A stretch of DNA of 64,000 nucleotides from Symbiodinium natans (Eukaryota > Sar > Dinophyceae > Suessiales > Symbiodiniaceae). This document shows, piece after piece, positions 39,002-50,080 of the stretch. Within the stretch, counting starts at the first letter, position 1. Every line of letters begins with the position of its first letter. The position numbers were made by a program, and so were the translations under genes. Under the pieces are notes generated by a model. That model saw only the letters and a program-made list of their open reading frames with translations. It searched no databases and had not been told where the DNA came from. The DNA is taken from positions 782,525 to 846,524 of the forward strand of contig CAJNDS010000001.1 in assembly GCA_905221605.1 (NCBI GenBank). The letters run 5' to 3'.

Positions 39002-41131
39002 TTAACAAGCGTCTACCTGCACAATGCGCGTGGAGAAGCAAAGTAAGGAGTCAGGAAGCTGCACCCCTTCCAAGCTCTGGTTGAAGCGTTCGCCGAAGGT
39101 CAAGGTCTGTAGGCCACTCGGGAGCTGCACCCCTCCCAAGCTCTGGTTGAAAGAATGGCCGAAGGTCAAGGTCTCTAGGCCGCTGGGAAGCTGCACCCCT
39201 TCCAAGCTCTGGTTGAAGTCATTGCCGAAGGTCAAGGTCTGCAGGCCGCTGGGAAGCTGCACCCCTTCCAAGCTCTGGTTGAAGTTATTGCCGAAGGTCA
39301 AGGTCTGCAGGCCGCTTGGAAGCTGCACCCCTTCCAAGCTCTGGTTGAAGTTCAGGCCGAAGGTCAAGGTCTGCAGGCCGCTGGGAAGCTGCACCCCTTC
39401 CAAGCTCTGGTTGAACCTGTAGCCGAAGGTCAAGGTCTGTAGGCCGCGGGGAAACTGCAGCTCTTCCAATCTCCGGTTGAAGCCGCTGCCGAAGGTCAAG
39501 GTCTGTAGGCCGCTGGGAAACTGGACCCCTTTCAAGGTCTGGTTGAAACGAACGCCGAAGGTCAAGGTCTGCAGCCCGCTGGGAAGCTGCACCCTTTCCA
39601 AGCTCTGGTTGAAGTTCATGCCGAAGGTCAAGGTCAGCAGGCCGCGTGGAAGCTGCACCCCTTCCAAGCTCCGGTTGAAATGATAGCCGATGGTCAAGGT
39701 CTGTAGGCCACTGGGAAGCTGCACCCCTTTCAAGCTCTGGTTAAAATTACTGCCGAAGGTCAATATCCGTAGGCCGCTGGGAAGCTGCACCCCTTCCAAG
39801 CTCTGGTTGAAATCACAGCCAAAGGTCAAAGTCTGTAGGCCGCTGGGAAACCGCACCCCTTCCAAGCTCTGGTTGAAAGAATGGCCGAAGGTCAGGGTTT
39901 GCAGGCCACTGAGAAGTTGCACCCCTTCCGAGCTCTGGTTGAAATCAAGACTCAAAGTCAAGGTCTGTAGGCCACTGGGAAGCTGCACCCCTTCCAAGCT
40001 CTGGTTGAAATTACTGCCGAAGGTCAAGGTCTGCATGCCGCTGGGAAGCTGCACGCGTTCCAAGCTCTGGTTGAAATTACGGTCGAAGGTCAAGGTCTGT
40101 AGGCCGCTGGGAAGCTGCACCCCGTCCAGGCTCTGGTTGAACAAACTGCCGAGAGCCAGGGTCTGTAGGCCGCTGGGAAGATGCACCCCCCCTTCCAAGC
40201 TGCAGTTGAACCTGTCGCCGAAGGTCAAGGTCTGTAGGCCGCTGGGAAGCTGCACCCTGTCGAAGCTCTGGTTGAAGCATTCACCAAAGGTCAAGCTCTG
40301 TAGGCCGCGTGGAAGCTGCACCCCTGCCAAGCTCTGGTTGAAATTACTGCCGAAGGTCAAGATCTGCAGGCCGCTGGGAAGCTGCACCCCTCCCAAGCTC
40401 TGGTTGAACGAAATGCCGAATTTCAAGGTCTGCAGGTCGCTGGGAAGCTGCACCCCTTCCAAGCTTTTGTTGAACCAATTCCCGAAGGTCAAAGTCTGCA
40501 GGCTGCTGGGAAGCTGCACCCCTTCCAAGCTCTGGTTGAAGTTATTGCCGAAGGTCAAGGTCTGCAGGCCGCTGGGAATCTGCACCCCTTCCAAGCTCTG
40601 GTTGAAGTCCATGCCGAAGGTCAAGGTCTGTAGGCTGCTGGGAAGCTGCACCCCTTCCAAGCTCTGGTTGAAGTTATTGCCGAAGGTCAAGGTCCGCAGG
40701 CCGCTGGGAAGCTGCACCCCTTCCAAGCTCTGGTTGAAGCCCTTGCCGAAGGTCAAGGTTTGCAGGCCGCTGGGAAGCTGCACTCCTTCCAACCTCCGGT
40801 TGTAGCTACTGCCGAATGTCAGGGCAGCAACGGCAGACATGGCATCCTTGTCGTCCCTCAATTCTGCTCTTGCTAACGCTCGCTCTATACCCTGTGCCGC
40901 ACGGCCTGCGCCAAATTTCCGAACCACATATGTGATCTCTTGGTTCTCACTTTGTTGCAGCAGTGGCTGCTGCAAGTCGAGGACACGGTCACCTGAAGCA
41001 AGCATGATTGACGCTGCTGGAAGGCCAACACTTCCTGCGACACGCTCGCGCACCTCCAGACCCGTTTCCGCATCGTCCACATGGAGCTCGAACGTGGAGC
41101 CGGCGAGGCAGTGGATGGTCAACGGCCGCAT
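39002..41131 (-). CDS. ubiquitin-like + FNIP-repeat protein, copy 3 (intact)
   Basis: The chosen start is ATG at 41131, giving 709 residues and aligning with copy 1; the frame extends 84 codons further up but opens there with GTG. Residues 1-75 follow the ubiquitin beta-grasp pattern (LTIHCLAGSTFELHV, VRERVAGSVGLPAAS, GDRVLDLQQPLLQQ, ITYVVRKF). There is no C-terminal GG, so it is a fixed UBL domain and not a conjugated modifier. About 27 repeats of 23 residues follow (LTFGxxFNQSLEGVQLPSGLQ), FNIP/LRR-like, one with an extra Gly (SLEGGVHLP). The tail LLCFSTRIVQVDAC is shared by all copies. No introns, unlike the surrounding exon islands, which suggests an origin by retroposition followed by tandem duplication. 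Likely a protein-binding solenoid linked to ubiquitin-type recognition (inference). Confidence 0.85.
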   Translation of the reverse strand: MRPLTIHCLAGSTFELHVDDAETGLEVRERVAGSVGLPAASIMLASGDRVLDLQQPLLQQSENQEITYVVRKFGAGRAAQGIERALARAELRDDKDAMSAVAALTFGSSYNRRLEGVQLPSGLQTLTFGKGFNQSLEGVQLPSGLRTLTFGNNFNQSLEGVQLPSSLQTLTFGMDFNQSLEGVQIPSGLQTLTFGNNFNQSLEGVQLPSSLQTLTFGNWFNKSLEGVQLPSDLQTLKFGISFNQSLGGVQLPSGLQILTFGSNFNQSLAGVQLPRGLQSLTFGECFNQSFDRVQLPSGLQTLTFGDRFNCSLEGGVHLPSGLQTLALGSLFNQSLDGVQLPSGLQTLTFDRNFNQSLERVQLPSGMQTLTFGSNFNQSLEGVQLPSGLQTLTLSLDFNQSSEGVQLLSGLQTLTFGHSFNQSLEGVRFPSGLQTLTFGCDFNQSLEGVQLPSGLRILTFGSNFNQSLKGVQLPSGLQTLTIGYHFNRSLEGVQLPRGLLTLTFGMNFNQSLERVQLPSGLQTLTFGVRFNQTLKGVQFPSGLQTLTFGSGFNRRLEELQFPRGLQTLTFGYRFNQSLEGVQLPSGLQTLTFGLNFNQSLEGVQLPSGLQTLTFGNNFNQSLEGVQLPSGLQTLTFGNDFNQSLEGVQLPSGLETLTFGHSFNQSLGGVQLPSGLQTLTFGERFNQSLEGVQLPDSLLCFSTRIVQVDAC

Positions 41132-41419
41132 GCTGGCGCTTGGCGCGCGACCCCGACTTGTGCCCACCTCAATGTGTAGGGCGACCCGACAGACTGAACG
41201 AACAATGGCGCAGAAGCGAGTGCAACTTTGAGGAAAAATCTGCCGAGCTCTTAGCTGGGAATTTGGTATCTTAGATATCCCCACGTCTATCCATTCAAGA
41301 GATTCTATACGGCAACTAACCACTGAATTCCTCAAACGGGCTCTTTTCATGTAGCATGCCTTGAGACAAGGAATCTCATGCACACCCGCTTCTTTCTAAG
41401 CAACAGGGAGTTTAAAGAA

Positions 41420-42230
41420 ACAAAAAGAGTGGTACCTGATCTGGGGCTTAGGGGGCTTAGGCTCCAGGGGTACAGACCTGCTTCTGCAGAGTCGCCCCAA
41501 GTCCTAAGCCGTTTAAACCCAAACCCACAATGTGAAAACTAAACCCCGAACCCAAAACCCCGCCCGACTTGCTCTTTACGAGGGGATGCCAGGAACCCCC
41601 TGGAATAAGGGCACCCTAAATCCTGCTACTTGTAGCCCCAACAACTCACGCATACAAGTTAGCAGACCTGATGCGGTTTAGGTTTTAGAGCTTTAGAGTT
41701 TAGGGTTTAGGGTTTAGGGTTTCGGGCTCAGGGAAAAGGACCGCCCTGCCACCCTTCACCTTGAGGCCTCGAGCTACAAAGACGCTCAACATTGAGTTTC
41801 AGGCTCATCACATCGACATGGCCAGGACTCGCAGGCCTAAACCCTACACCCTAAACCCCAAACCCCCACAGCCGGGCACGCCTGGAAAAGCCCAATTTTA
41901 CTGTTTATGTTTTGTGGGGTTTAGGGTTTAAGGCTTTATGGTTCGGCTTGGGTGGGGGAGGGGGGGAGTTGATGGGTTCCGGGATTAAAGCAAACTCCAA
42001 AAAGCTGGAACATCCTTTTCTCCATACCCCTATACGCCAAGAGGTATACTAAAGGGAATCCGAGCTCTAATCATCCCTAAACCATCTTCCAACTTTCTGG
42101 AGTTTACTCCCCAAACCCTAAACCCTAAACCCTAAACCCTAAACCCCAAAAAGCAATCCTGCCATCCAGCCTCAAACGTCCGTAGGTGGCAAAGCAGAGA
42201 GAGGCTCACGTGCCTGCAGGCTCGAAGTGT
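41420..42230. other. heptamer-poor spacer, one weak exon
   Basis: Upstream of copy 3. A minus frame at 41747-41838 reads HVDVMSLKLNVERLCSSRPQ without clear splice ends. The GGTATACTAAAGGGA area at 42040 is unique. Nothing firmer. Confidence 0.3.
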
Positions 42231-42239
42231 CGGGTGAAG

Positions 42240-44160
42240 GGGGTTTAGGGTTTAGGGTTTAGGGTTTAGGGTTTAGGGTTTAGGGTACATCAGCCTACTC
42301 TTGCTGCAAAGTTCAGCTGACCCTCGACCCGCATTCATGCTGCAACAGTCATGATGTTGAGGTTTAGGGTTTAGGGTTTTGGGTTTAGGGTTTAGGGTTT
42401 AGGTTTGTTCAATAGGTGGTGTTAGGGTTTAGGTCTTTCAAGCCACTAAGACTTTTAGGGGAACCCAAATAAGCAGGCCCCTAAACCCTAAACCCTAAAC
42501 CCTAAACCCTAAACCCTAAACCCTAAACCCTAAACCCTTATTAAATTGAGGATGCTTTCGGAGATATTCCTTAATTGACCCTAGACTCCCCACTTGTTTG
42601 TTGGGTTCTTCGGGGCCCTAGTCGACCATAAAGGGTGTAGGGTTTAGGGTTTAGGGTTTAGTAGGTCCTTGGGGTTCAGGGTTTAAGGTTTAGGGTTTCG
42701 GGTTTAAGCTTGGGGCAAAACCACGTACGTACCCGTCTGTTGTCTTGCTGTTGGGCCCTCTGGCAGGTCCCCTACCTCAAGAAACAAAGAACTGCGAGCC
42801 CACTGCGTGCTGCAGGCGTTTTTTGTTTAATCAACATCTTGTGCCGCAGAGGGTTCATTTCTGGTACTAGTATGTAACTAGGTACCCAAAACCCTAAACC
42901 CTAAACCCTGAACCCTACCAAATAGGGGGATTTTAGGTGCCCAATCCCATAATAGAACTACAGATGGACCCTCTGGGTAAGATCCCGAGGCAACCGAGTA
43001 CAGGGGCTGAATAATTCGAATAGGGTTTGGGGGGGCTCTAAGAGTAGATATAATTAGGGACCAGAAGAGAATGTCCTTAAACCCTAAACCCTAAACCCTA
43101 AACCCTAAGCTACTAGTACATATTCAGGATTACTAGTAATTATTCCGACCCCCCCCCCATATTACAGCAAGTAAGAGCTTGGGCTCTTAAGGCAGCACCT
43201 TATACGAGCACACTGACGTCAAGGCTGTGTCCACCAAAGCCCGATGCCCTAAACCCCAAACCCCAAACCCCGAACCCCAAACCCCAAACCCCAGACCCTA
43301 AACCGTAAACCGTAAACCCCAAACCCTAAACCCAAACCCTAAACCCCAAACCCCCCCTAAACCCGAACCCCCCCCTAAACTGAAGCGAAGTGCCATAGGC
43401 CAGTCTGGATGAAGAGACTGACGATCGCGCACTCAGCCATGGCATCCTCAGTAGGTCGTTGGGGTCGCTCTTGCAGGGCTTTAGGGGACCCTAAACCCTA
43501 AACCCTAAACCCTCAACCCTAAACCCTAAACCCCAAACCCCAAACCCTAAACAAACCCCAAACATTAGGGCTGTGGGGATGTTTTGGGCCCTTGGGCCTT
43601 TGGGGTTTAGGATTGGGGCTTTTGGGTTTACCTAAAGGCTCCTAAGTAGTACCTTTTTGGGGGTTGCACACCAAAAACCTCTATAATTAATAACCAAACC
43701 AAAAAGCAACCTAAGTAGTACATGCTTGGGCTAGCGTACTAAATAAAAGCCTCCTATATCTAAACCAAAAAGGAACTACATTAGAGCCTCCAGGTAGGGC
43801 TTTAAGGTTCGACATGTCGCAGGTATCTTGGTCACTCGATCTTGTCTCCGAGGACGAAAGAAAGCAGGTTGCTCAGGGGACCCCATCTGCCTAAGTAGCC
43901 CCTAAATTATCCCCGTAAAAATCTTGAATTATCCCTAAGGTCCCTTAGAAGGGTCCCTTCTTTCGTCCCTTGAGGTTGCATTTCATGTTCGTCCTTTAAA
44001 CAAATATGGCGGAAACCCAACAGGACACCCCAAAACCGGGTTCTAGGCTCAATTCTACTTAAATAAAGTGCCTTAAACCCTAAAACCCTAAACCCTAAAA
44101 CCCTAAACCCTAAAACCCTAAACCCTAAACCCTAAACCTCTCTTTCATATATAATTTAAA
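42240..44160. repeat. heptamer-rich region without recognised genes
   Basis: Alternating CCCTAAA and TTTAGGG arrays (for example 42241-42285 and 42480-42538) with unique words of 50-200 bp. No frame with splice-like ends and convincing composition was found, though short exons may be missed. Confidence 0.4.
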
Positions 44161-44164
44161 TGTT

Positions 44165-44527
44165 AAGGAGTTACTGGGCAAGGTCGCCGTTTTACTGGGC
44201 AAGGTGGATTTTTTGACAAAAATCGACCTTGCCCAGTAAAACGGCGACCTTGCCCAGTAAAACGGCGACCTTGCCCAGTAAAACGGCCGTTTTACTGGGC
44301 AAGGTCGCCGTTTTACTGGGCAAGGTCGCCGTTTTACTGGGCAAGGTCGATTTTGTGTGGCCGAAGGTCGCCGTTTTACTGGGCAAGGTCGCCGCTTTAC
44401 TGGGCAAGGTCGATTTTGGTCAAAAAATCGACCTTGCCCAGTAAAACGGCGACCTTGTCCAGTAAAACTGGGCAAGGTCGCCGTTTTACTGGCAAGGTCG
44501 ATTTTGTGACCGAAGGTCGCCGTTTTA

Positions 44528-44530
<3 letters not shown>
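44165..44530. repeat. palindromic cluster of a 22-bp repeat
   Basis: The unit GGTCGCCGTTTTACTGGGCA(AG) occurs about 16 times in both orientations, in runs of two or three that flip direction at 44285 and 44430, with linkers GGTCGATTTTGTGTGGCCGA and GGTCGATTTTGGTCAAAAAA. The result is a set of long perfect stems separated by short loops. Frames on both strands (PSKTATLPSKTA, LLGKVAVLLGKV) merely translate the repeat. It ends in a C run of about 110 bp. Confidence 0.85.
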
Positions 44531-44559
<29 letters not shown>

Positions 44560-44578
44560 ACCCCCCCCCCACCCCCCC

Positions 44579-44638
<60 letters not shown>
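44531..44638. repeat. poly-C block
   Basis: About 105 C bases with four isolated A, directly joined to the palindromic cluster. A second C run (44797-44827) follows 160 bp later. True length uncertain. Confidence 0.75.
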
Positions 44639-44641
<3 letters not shown>

Positions 44642-44844
44642 AATGAAGGTGACCCCAGATCGGCCAGGGTCCCTATTAAAAATGCGATTTTTTAGTACTG
44701 AAATCGACGGTTCTGGGTGGCCTCTCGTTTTCCGGATTTTCGACGAAAACTGAGCCTTCACCCACACAGGGGCTTTTAAACCGTAGGGTTTAGGGCCCCC
44801 CCCCCCCCCCCCCCCCCCACCCCCCCCGCCTGGGTGACCCCAGG

Positions 44845-45125
44845 ATCGGCCCCTCGTAACGCCTCCTTCCAAGCACATCACCCCTCGATAAGCAAGACCT
44901 GGAATCATGTATTTTCACTCGTAACATCTCACCCCTTCCAAGCATGATTCCAGGTCTTGGAAGGGGTGAGGCGTTACGAGTGAAAATGCATGATTCCAGG
45001 TCTTGCTTATCGGGGGGTGATGTGCTTGGAAGGGGTGAGACGTTACGAGTGACAGTGAAAATGCATGATTCCAGGTCTTGGTTATCGGGGGGCGATGTGC
45101 TTGGAAGGGGTGAGACGTTACGGCA
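44845..45125. repeat. 85-bp tandem repeat with inverted first copy
   Basis: CATGATTCCAGGTCTTG, TTATCGGGGGG, TGATGTGCTTGGAAGGGGTG and AGACGTTACGAGTGA recur about every 85 bp from 44944 on. The stretch 44850-44945 carries the same words in reverse complement, so the block is a large inverted repeat around about 44940. Non-coding. Confidence 0.8.
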
Positions 45126-45409
45126 TGGGTGCGTCGGACTAGAAATTAAGAAAAACTTTTTATTTTCTTAATGTTATGGGATTCTTTGGGCGGGTGGGTT
45201 TTTTTCCGTTGCCTACACACACTGCTGGCCTAGTAAATGCTCGAACTTGAGATGCTGAACCCTAAACCCTAAACCCTAAACCCTAAAGGCTTCGTAGAGT
45301 GCAGCTCAATACGGCTCCCAGCCTCAAGCCGCACCCAAGAACAAAGAAGCCACCACCTAGGCCCAAATCTCCGAGAGCTCTTGCTCGCCAGTAGGGTTTA
45401 ATTAGGGTT

Positions 45410-45492
45410 TAGGGTTTAGGGTTTAGGGTTTAGGGTTTAGGGTTTAGGGTTTAGGGTTTAGGGTTTAGGGTTTAGGGTTTAGGGTTTAGGGT
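45410..45492. repeat. heptamer array (TTTAGGG)n
   Basis: Twelve perfect TTTAGGG units bordering the island at 45290-45405. Confidence 0.9.
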
Positions 45493-45504
45493 TCGGAGGT
45501 AACC

Positions 45505-45756
45505 TGCAGAAGAGCAGGAGGGTCTTCTCCTGCCTTTGAACTCGAGGTACATCCCAAGGTCACTCTTGCCCGGGACAGGTTCGCCATGGTCTTAAACCCC
45601 AAGTCCTTCCGAACCCCAAATCCTTTTTGGAGGGTCTACCCAGTCTATAGTGGACGACACAAGCCCGAACCCCCAGAGACCATACGCCAGAAGGTTTCGG
45701 GGGGGCTATGCATACAATCCTCGAAAAGCAGAGTAGATCAACGTTGGGTATGTCAT
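45505..45756 (-). CDS. exon-like region, two frames
   Basis: DIPNVDLLCFSRIVCIAPPK, PSGVWSLGVRACVVHYRLGR, PSKKDLGFGRT in one minus frame (45756 to about 45600). Then, in another, MANLSRARVTLGCTSSSKAG, EDPPALLQ to CAG|GTTACC (a good donor) at about 45500. The ATG at about 45588 sits in a purine-rich ACCATGG context. It could be two genes, or one with an indel at about 45600. Confidence 0.4.
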
Positions 45757-45964
45757 ACCCAACCCAAACCCTAATTCCTAAACCCCAAACCCAAAACCCT
45801 CAACCCTAAACGAATGCAGATGTCAATTGTTATTGTTTCATGTCGGCTTCAGGCGTGCGTGGTAGAACCCGGCAACTTCGTACGATTTCGGCTTCGGCTT
45901 TGAATCCCACCAAGTTCTACTCGTGTGTTAGACTTGATTTTAGGGTTTAGGGTTCCGGGTTCAG

Positions 45965-46085
45965 TTGTCAGGGTTTTTGGACAGCTTGTGTTTGTGCTTG
46001 CAATTTACGAATCTGATGAGGTCTGGATCTACGAATACTACTACAAGCCGGAAGTCTTCTGGGGCTCGGAATTTCACGGGAAGGC
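45965..46085 (-). CDS. candidate terminal exon, strand not certain
   Basis: Minus: VKFRAPEDFRLVVVFVDPDL, IRFVNCKHKHKLSKNPDN, TGA. Plus: GQLVFVLAIYESDEVWIYEY, YYKPEVFWGSEFHG. Both look like protein. Minus is preferred because every better-supported exon is on that strand. Confidence 0.35.
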
Positions 46086-46299
46086 CCTAAACCCCCAACC
46101 CGAAACCCGCCGTGTCCCCAAATAGGTTTGCAGGACGGGTGGCCAGCAGCCCACTTCGAAGTTCATCCTCAGCGCAGTGTTGCAGGGTTTGGGGGTTCTA
46201 CTCGTGCCCCTTCGCCCTAAACCCTAAACCCTAAACCCTAAACCCTAAACCCTAAACCCTAAACCGCCCACTACCTGCTGGACTGGCCTAAAGGCTCTC

Positions 46300-47260
46300 G
46301 AATTCAATCCTAAGCCCTAAGCCCTAAGCCCTAAGCTCTACTAAGCCCTAAGCTCTACTAAGCCCTGAGGCCCTGATTCCTGAGCCCTGAGCCCTGAAGC
46401 CCCAAGCCCTAAGCCCCAAGCTAAGCCCTACAAGCCCTGTAAGCCCTAGGCCCCCCTACCCCCTAAGCCCTAAGCCCTGCAAAAAGAGCCATCTAGGGAA
46501 CCCTTCCGAGATTAGGTTTAGTGTTTAGGGGGCCTAAGCGCCCTAATCCCTAAACCCTAAACCCTAAACCCGGACCCTAAACCCTGAACCCTATAAACCC
46601 TAAAAACCCTTAAAACCCTAAAAGCCCTAAACCCTATAAACCCTAAACCCTATAAACCCTAAACCCTATAAACTATAAACCCTAGACCCTAAACCCTAAA
46701 CCCTAAACCCTAAACCCTAAACCCTAAACCCTAAACCCTAAACCAAGCCTTCGATACTGGAAGCCCCCCCCCCCCCCCCCCCGGAACCCAGAGCCGAAGC
46801 GTCGGCCACCGCAGCCAGGCTCCAACGCCAGCTTCTGGATGGGGACGCCTTTGTGGGGTTTAGGGTTTAGGGTTTAGGGTTTAGGGTTTAGGGCTTTAGG
46901 GTTTAGGGTTTAGGGTTTAGGGTTTAGGGCTTGTTTTTTCCCTTGCCCTGGGCCTCTCATTCTCAGGGTTCTAATGACAGCCCGTGAACCATTTGCCTCA
47001 GGAACCCGAAACCCTAAACCCCAAACTCTAAAACCTAAACCCTATAAACCCTAAGCCCTAGAAGTATGTAAGAGCCCGAACCACAACCCTGCAGCCCATC
47101 CGATAAGGGACCCCGCAAGCATCCCCCAAAAAAAACCTACCCCAAACCTAACCCTGACGTTTTAGGGTTTCGGGTCTAGGGTTTAGGGTATAGGGACAAG
47201 GTTTAGGGTTTAGGGTTTAGGGTTTAGGGTTTAGGGTTTAGGGTTTAGGGTTTAGGGAAC
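46300..47260. repeat. heptamer and AAGCCCT-variant tract
   Basis: CCCTAAG and CCCTATAAA variants at 46310-46690, perfect CCCTAAA to 46745, a C run at 46768-46782, an Ala/Arg-type island at 46790-46850 whose frame cannot be chosen (all three minus frames open), then TTTAGGG arrays. Confidence 0.6.
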
Positions 47261-48441
47261 CTTGAACCCTGAAGCCTTGGAAACTACAAAGCCCAGAGTG
47301 TTGCAGCTGTGCTGCCCCCGCCAGCAAGGCGCTGAGAGCTGGCAGACTGCGACGGAGGCGGCAGTGCTGGCGCACAAGGGGAGCCCATACATGCTTGGTA
47401 TAAATAAGACTTGGTGAAGGTTGGGTTTGGGGCTTAGGATGGTTTATATATAGGGTTCCCCTCCAAAAACCCTTAAATACGGAATGTACCTACAATCAGA
47501 TTAGGGTTCCTACTATAAATTAGGGGATATTCCTTAGCCAAGGGGTTTTGGAGTCTCTGGGTTGAGCCCTAAACCCTAAACCCTGAACCCTAAACCCTAA
47601 ACCCTAAACCTGAGGGTGTTCATTTCATAACTCGTACAGATGCACAGGGTGCCCTCTAAGCACTGGGGGGCTCAATGATCCTGGGTGTTCCCCTACTACC
47701 AGGGTTTAGGGTTTAGGGCTTAGGGTTTAGGGATACTACCCCCCCCCCCCCCCCCCCTCCCGAGGTTTCCCCCCCCGTTAATCGCCTAAACTTCGGCTTG
47801 GTTCCCCCGAAATAGCCTTAGTTATGGGGGGAACCCATGAAATGATCCACCCTGATGCTTGCCCTGGTGCACAGCAGGACCTGTAGTCACAGACACCGGG
47901 GCCTGTAGCCCAAAGTCACAAAACTATTGGCTGCGTAGAATATAACCGCTATACTTTCTAAACCCTAAACCCTAAAGCCTAAACCCATGTTTTTGGTTGG
48001 GGGTTCCTTCTTGTTGGAAGGGTTGGCCTGGTGTTTCAAGCTGGACATGAAAGGACTGCTGAATCACCCGAAGAATCCCTAAGCCCTAACCCTCAAGCCC
48101 CGGCACCTTGAAAAAAATCGGGAGTCAACAGCGGGAAACTTCCGGAAACTCCTCAAAACTTTGCCCAAAACTTTAACCCTAAAGCCCAAACTAGGATGTC
48201 CCATTAAAACCCTTTGGGAAAGTACTCCTGGGTCTTATTTTTTAAAACCCCAAGAAGGAAGACATGGATGTCCCAAGGACCTACCTTGACATGTGTGCAT
48301 CTTTGAAACCCTTGCAAGCCTCTGTTCTTCAACTCGGTTTAGGGCTCAGGGCTCAGGGTTCGTTTTGGGGCTCACTTTGGTTTAGTTGGGGCTTCAGGTT
48401 TAGGACCCTAAACCCTAAACCCTAAACCCTAAACCCTAAAC

Positions 48442-48528
48442 TTTCTTGCGCCTGCATCTCAGCCAGCAGCGCCGCCGCTGCCGGCCAGCGGCCACAGCTC
48501 GCCAAGGCGCCGAGGGCAGCACCGTAAC
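48442..48528 (-). CDS. candidate PPR exon
   Basis: Opens after ACAAAAAG|GT: YGAALGALASCGRWPAAAAL then LAEMQAQE, ending GAAA|GTTTAGGG. This is the clearest single-repeat PPR exon: YxAALxALxxCGRWxxAxxLLxEM. The donor is formed by the heptamer. Confidence 0.55.
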
Positions 48529-48699
48529 CTTTTTGTCCCAACTGGCTAGGACTAGGGTTTAGGGGTTTAGGGCTTTAGGGCTTTAGGGTTTAGGGTTCAT
48601 GGGTAGGTATAAGTAGGGTTCGAAGTAGGGTAACTATACTTACAACTGTTTGTCCCGAAAACTCGGGCGGGGTTGGTCTTAGGCTTTAGGCTTATGCAA

Positions 48700-48945
48700 A
48701 TTGGGGTCTGGGGTTGAGGGCTTGGACCAGGCGAATGATTTAGGGTTTGTAGGGTTTAGGGTTTCTGGTGTTGCAAAGCCATATTTTGTGTAGGGCAAAC
48801 GCAGGTTAGATGTGTTCGTGATGCGGGTTTGTTCGGAAGAGGAGCGGGAACGTTTGGCGGTGCCGGGGTACACAAACACAACCCAAACCATAAAACATCT
48901 ACCCTTCCGTAGCTGTAGATTGTTGCGTGTTCTTCCAACATCTTG
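48700..48945 (-). CDS. exon-like region, two frames
   Basis: After CCAAG|ATG one frame reads LEEHATIYSYGRVDVLWFG. From about 48890 another reads VWVVFVYPGTAKRSRSSSEQ, TRITNTSNLRLPYTKYGFAT. Both look coding. A short intron or an indel lies near 48890. Function unknown. Confidence 0.35.
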
Positions 48946-48999
48946 GTTTAGGGTTTAGGCTTCAGGGTTATAGCAGCAGAAGCCCTTGTATAAAGACTG

Positions 49000-50080
49000 T
49001 GTAGGCGTGGCCTTGTAGCGTTATATAGGCTGGCTTTGGGCATAAGAGGGCTTGTGCCGGAAACCGTGTTCAGGTTCCAGCATTGACAGCCACAAAGCTA
49101 CAAGCAAGCAGGTCCGGAAGGAAGACCAGGGACATACTTCAGCCTTCCTGACTTATAGTGTCCCTAAACCCTAAACCCTAAACCCTACACCCTAAACCCT
49201 AAACCCTAAACCCTAAACCCTAAACCCTAAACTACTGGGCCCAAGGTCTTAAGGTCTTCTGGAGCTTATGATAGTGTAGAGTTTCGTGGTGTGACCTGCT
49301 GTAGGAGCAAGGGAATCCCTCGTGCACTTGATGGGCTTTATCAGTGACCTATCTCCTGTGGGAATGGGAAAGCGCTTAATTATCAGGGATGGTTTAGGGT
49401 TAAGGTGTTGAACGTTTGGGGGCTGTATAGGGCTGAAGCTTAATGCTTGGGTTGCAGAGCTGTGCTTGCCCTAAACCCTAAACCCTAAACCCTAAACCCC
49501 AAACCCTAAACCCTAAACCCTAAACCCTAAACCCGAATGAAGGAGCGGCCCTGATAAGGGAATCTAGGGATCCTCGTAGCCTCTGTTGGCATAGACTTGG
49601 GGACAGCTTCACCGAAGGAGCCTTCTCGGATTCTAGGGGTCCCTTCCTTGTCCTTGCAGTTTTGGATTGCGGGTGTAGGGTTTAGGATTCTTGAACGTTT
49701 AGGGGTTTAAACCCAAAACCCTAAACCCTAAACCCCAAACCCCTAGACCCGAAACCCTAAACCCCAAACCCCAAACCCGAAACCCTAAAGCCTAAACCCT
49801 GAACTTTAACCCAGCCGAACTGTCGGACGCAGGCGGGCCGCTGTTCTCGTTCGGGGACAAACGCAGCTTTGGCATTTGCCTCCTTAGGCTTGTTGTAGAA
49901 GGGATGAAGGGCAAGTGCAAGTGTAGGGTTTAGGGTTTAGGGTTTAGGGTTTAGGGTTTAGGGTTTAGGGTTTAGGGTTTAGGGTTTAGGGTGTAGGGTT
50001 TAGAGTTTAGGGTTATAGATGGTTTGTGTTGGTTGGTTCTTATACCCTGCAATGAAGAGAATTTTCGGCAGCCCCAGGCC
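49000..50080. repeat. heptamer-rich region, few weak exons
   Basis: Arrays of both polarities. The island 49800-49925 has a minus frame PFYNKPKEANAKAAFVPERE bracketed by CCCTAAA and TTTAGGG, but its splice ends are unclear. Nothing else convincing. Confidence 0.35.

Larger units (their letters stand above)
38095..41400. repeat. tandem segmental duplication, unit 3
   Basis: Same order as unit 2: GTTTAGGGCCAGAAGTTCAC block, CAG tracts, FNIP gene, upstream GTAGGGCGACCCGACA block and the CATGTAGC..CTTGAG block near 41350. Sequence identity is high outside the listed insertions. Confidence 0.75.

Noticed and set aside
32819-40805. Plus-strand frames of 130-411 codons with CRPLGSCTPSKLWLK repeats
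   Set aside because: These are antisense shadows of the FNIP repeats (69-bp period without stops). The minus frames carry the recognised repeat and the ubiquitin-like domain.
44229-44444. Possible CRISPR-like array
   Set aside because: The repeats are inverted as well as direct, there are no unique spacers, and the genome is eukaryotic.
44125-44646. Frames with PSKTATLPSKTA or LLGKVAVLLGKV repeats
   Set aside because: They are translations of a palindromic 22-bp DNA repeat in both orientations, with no domain or start context.
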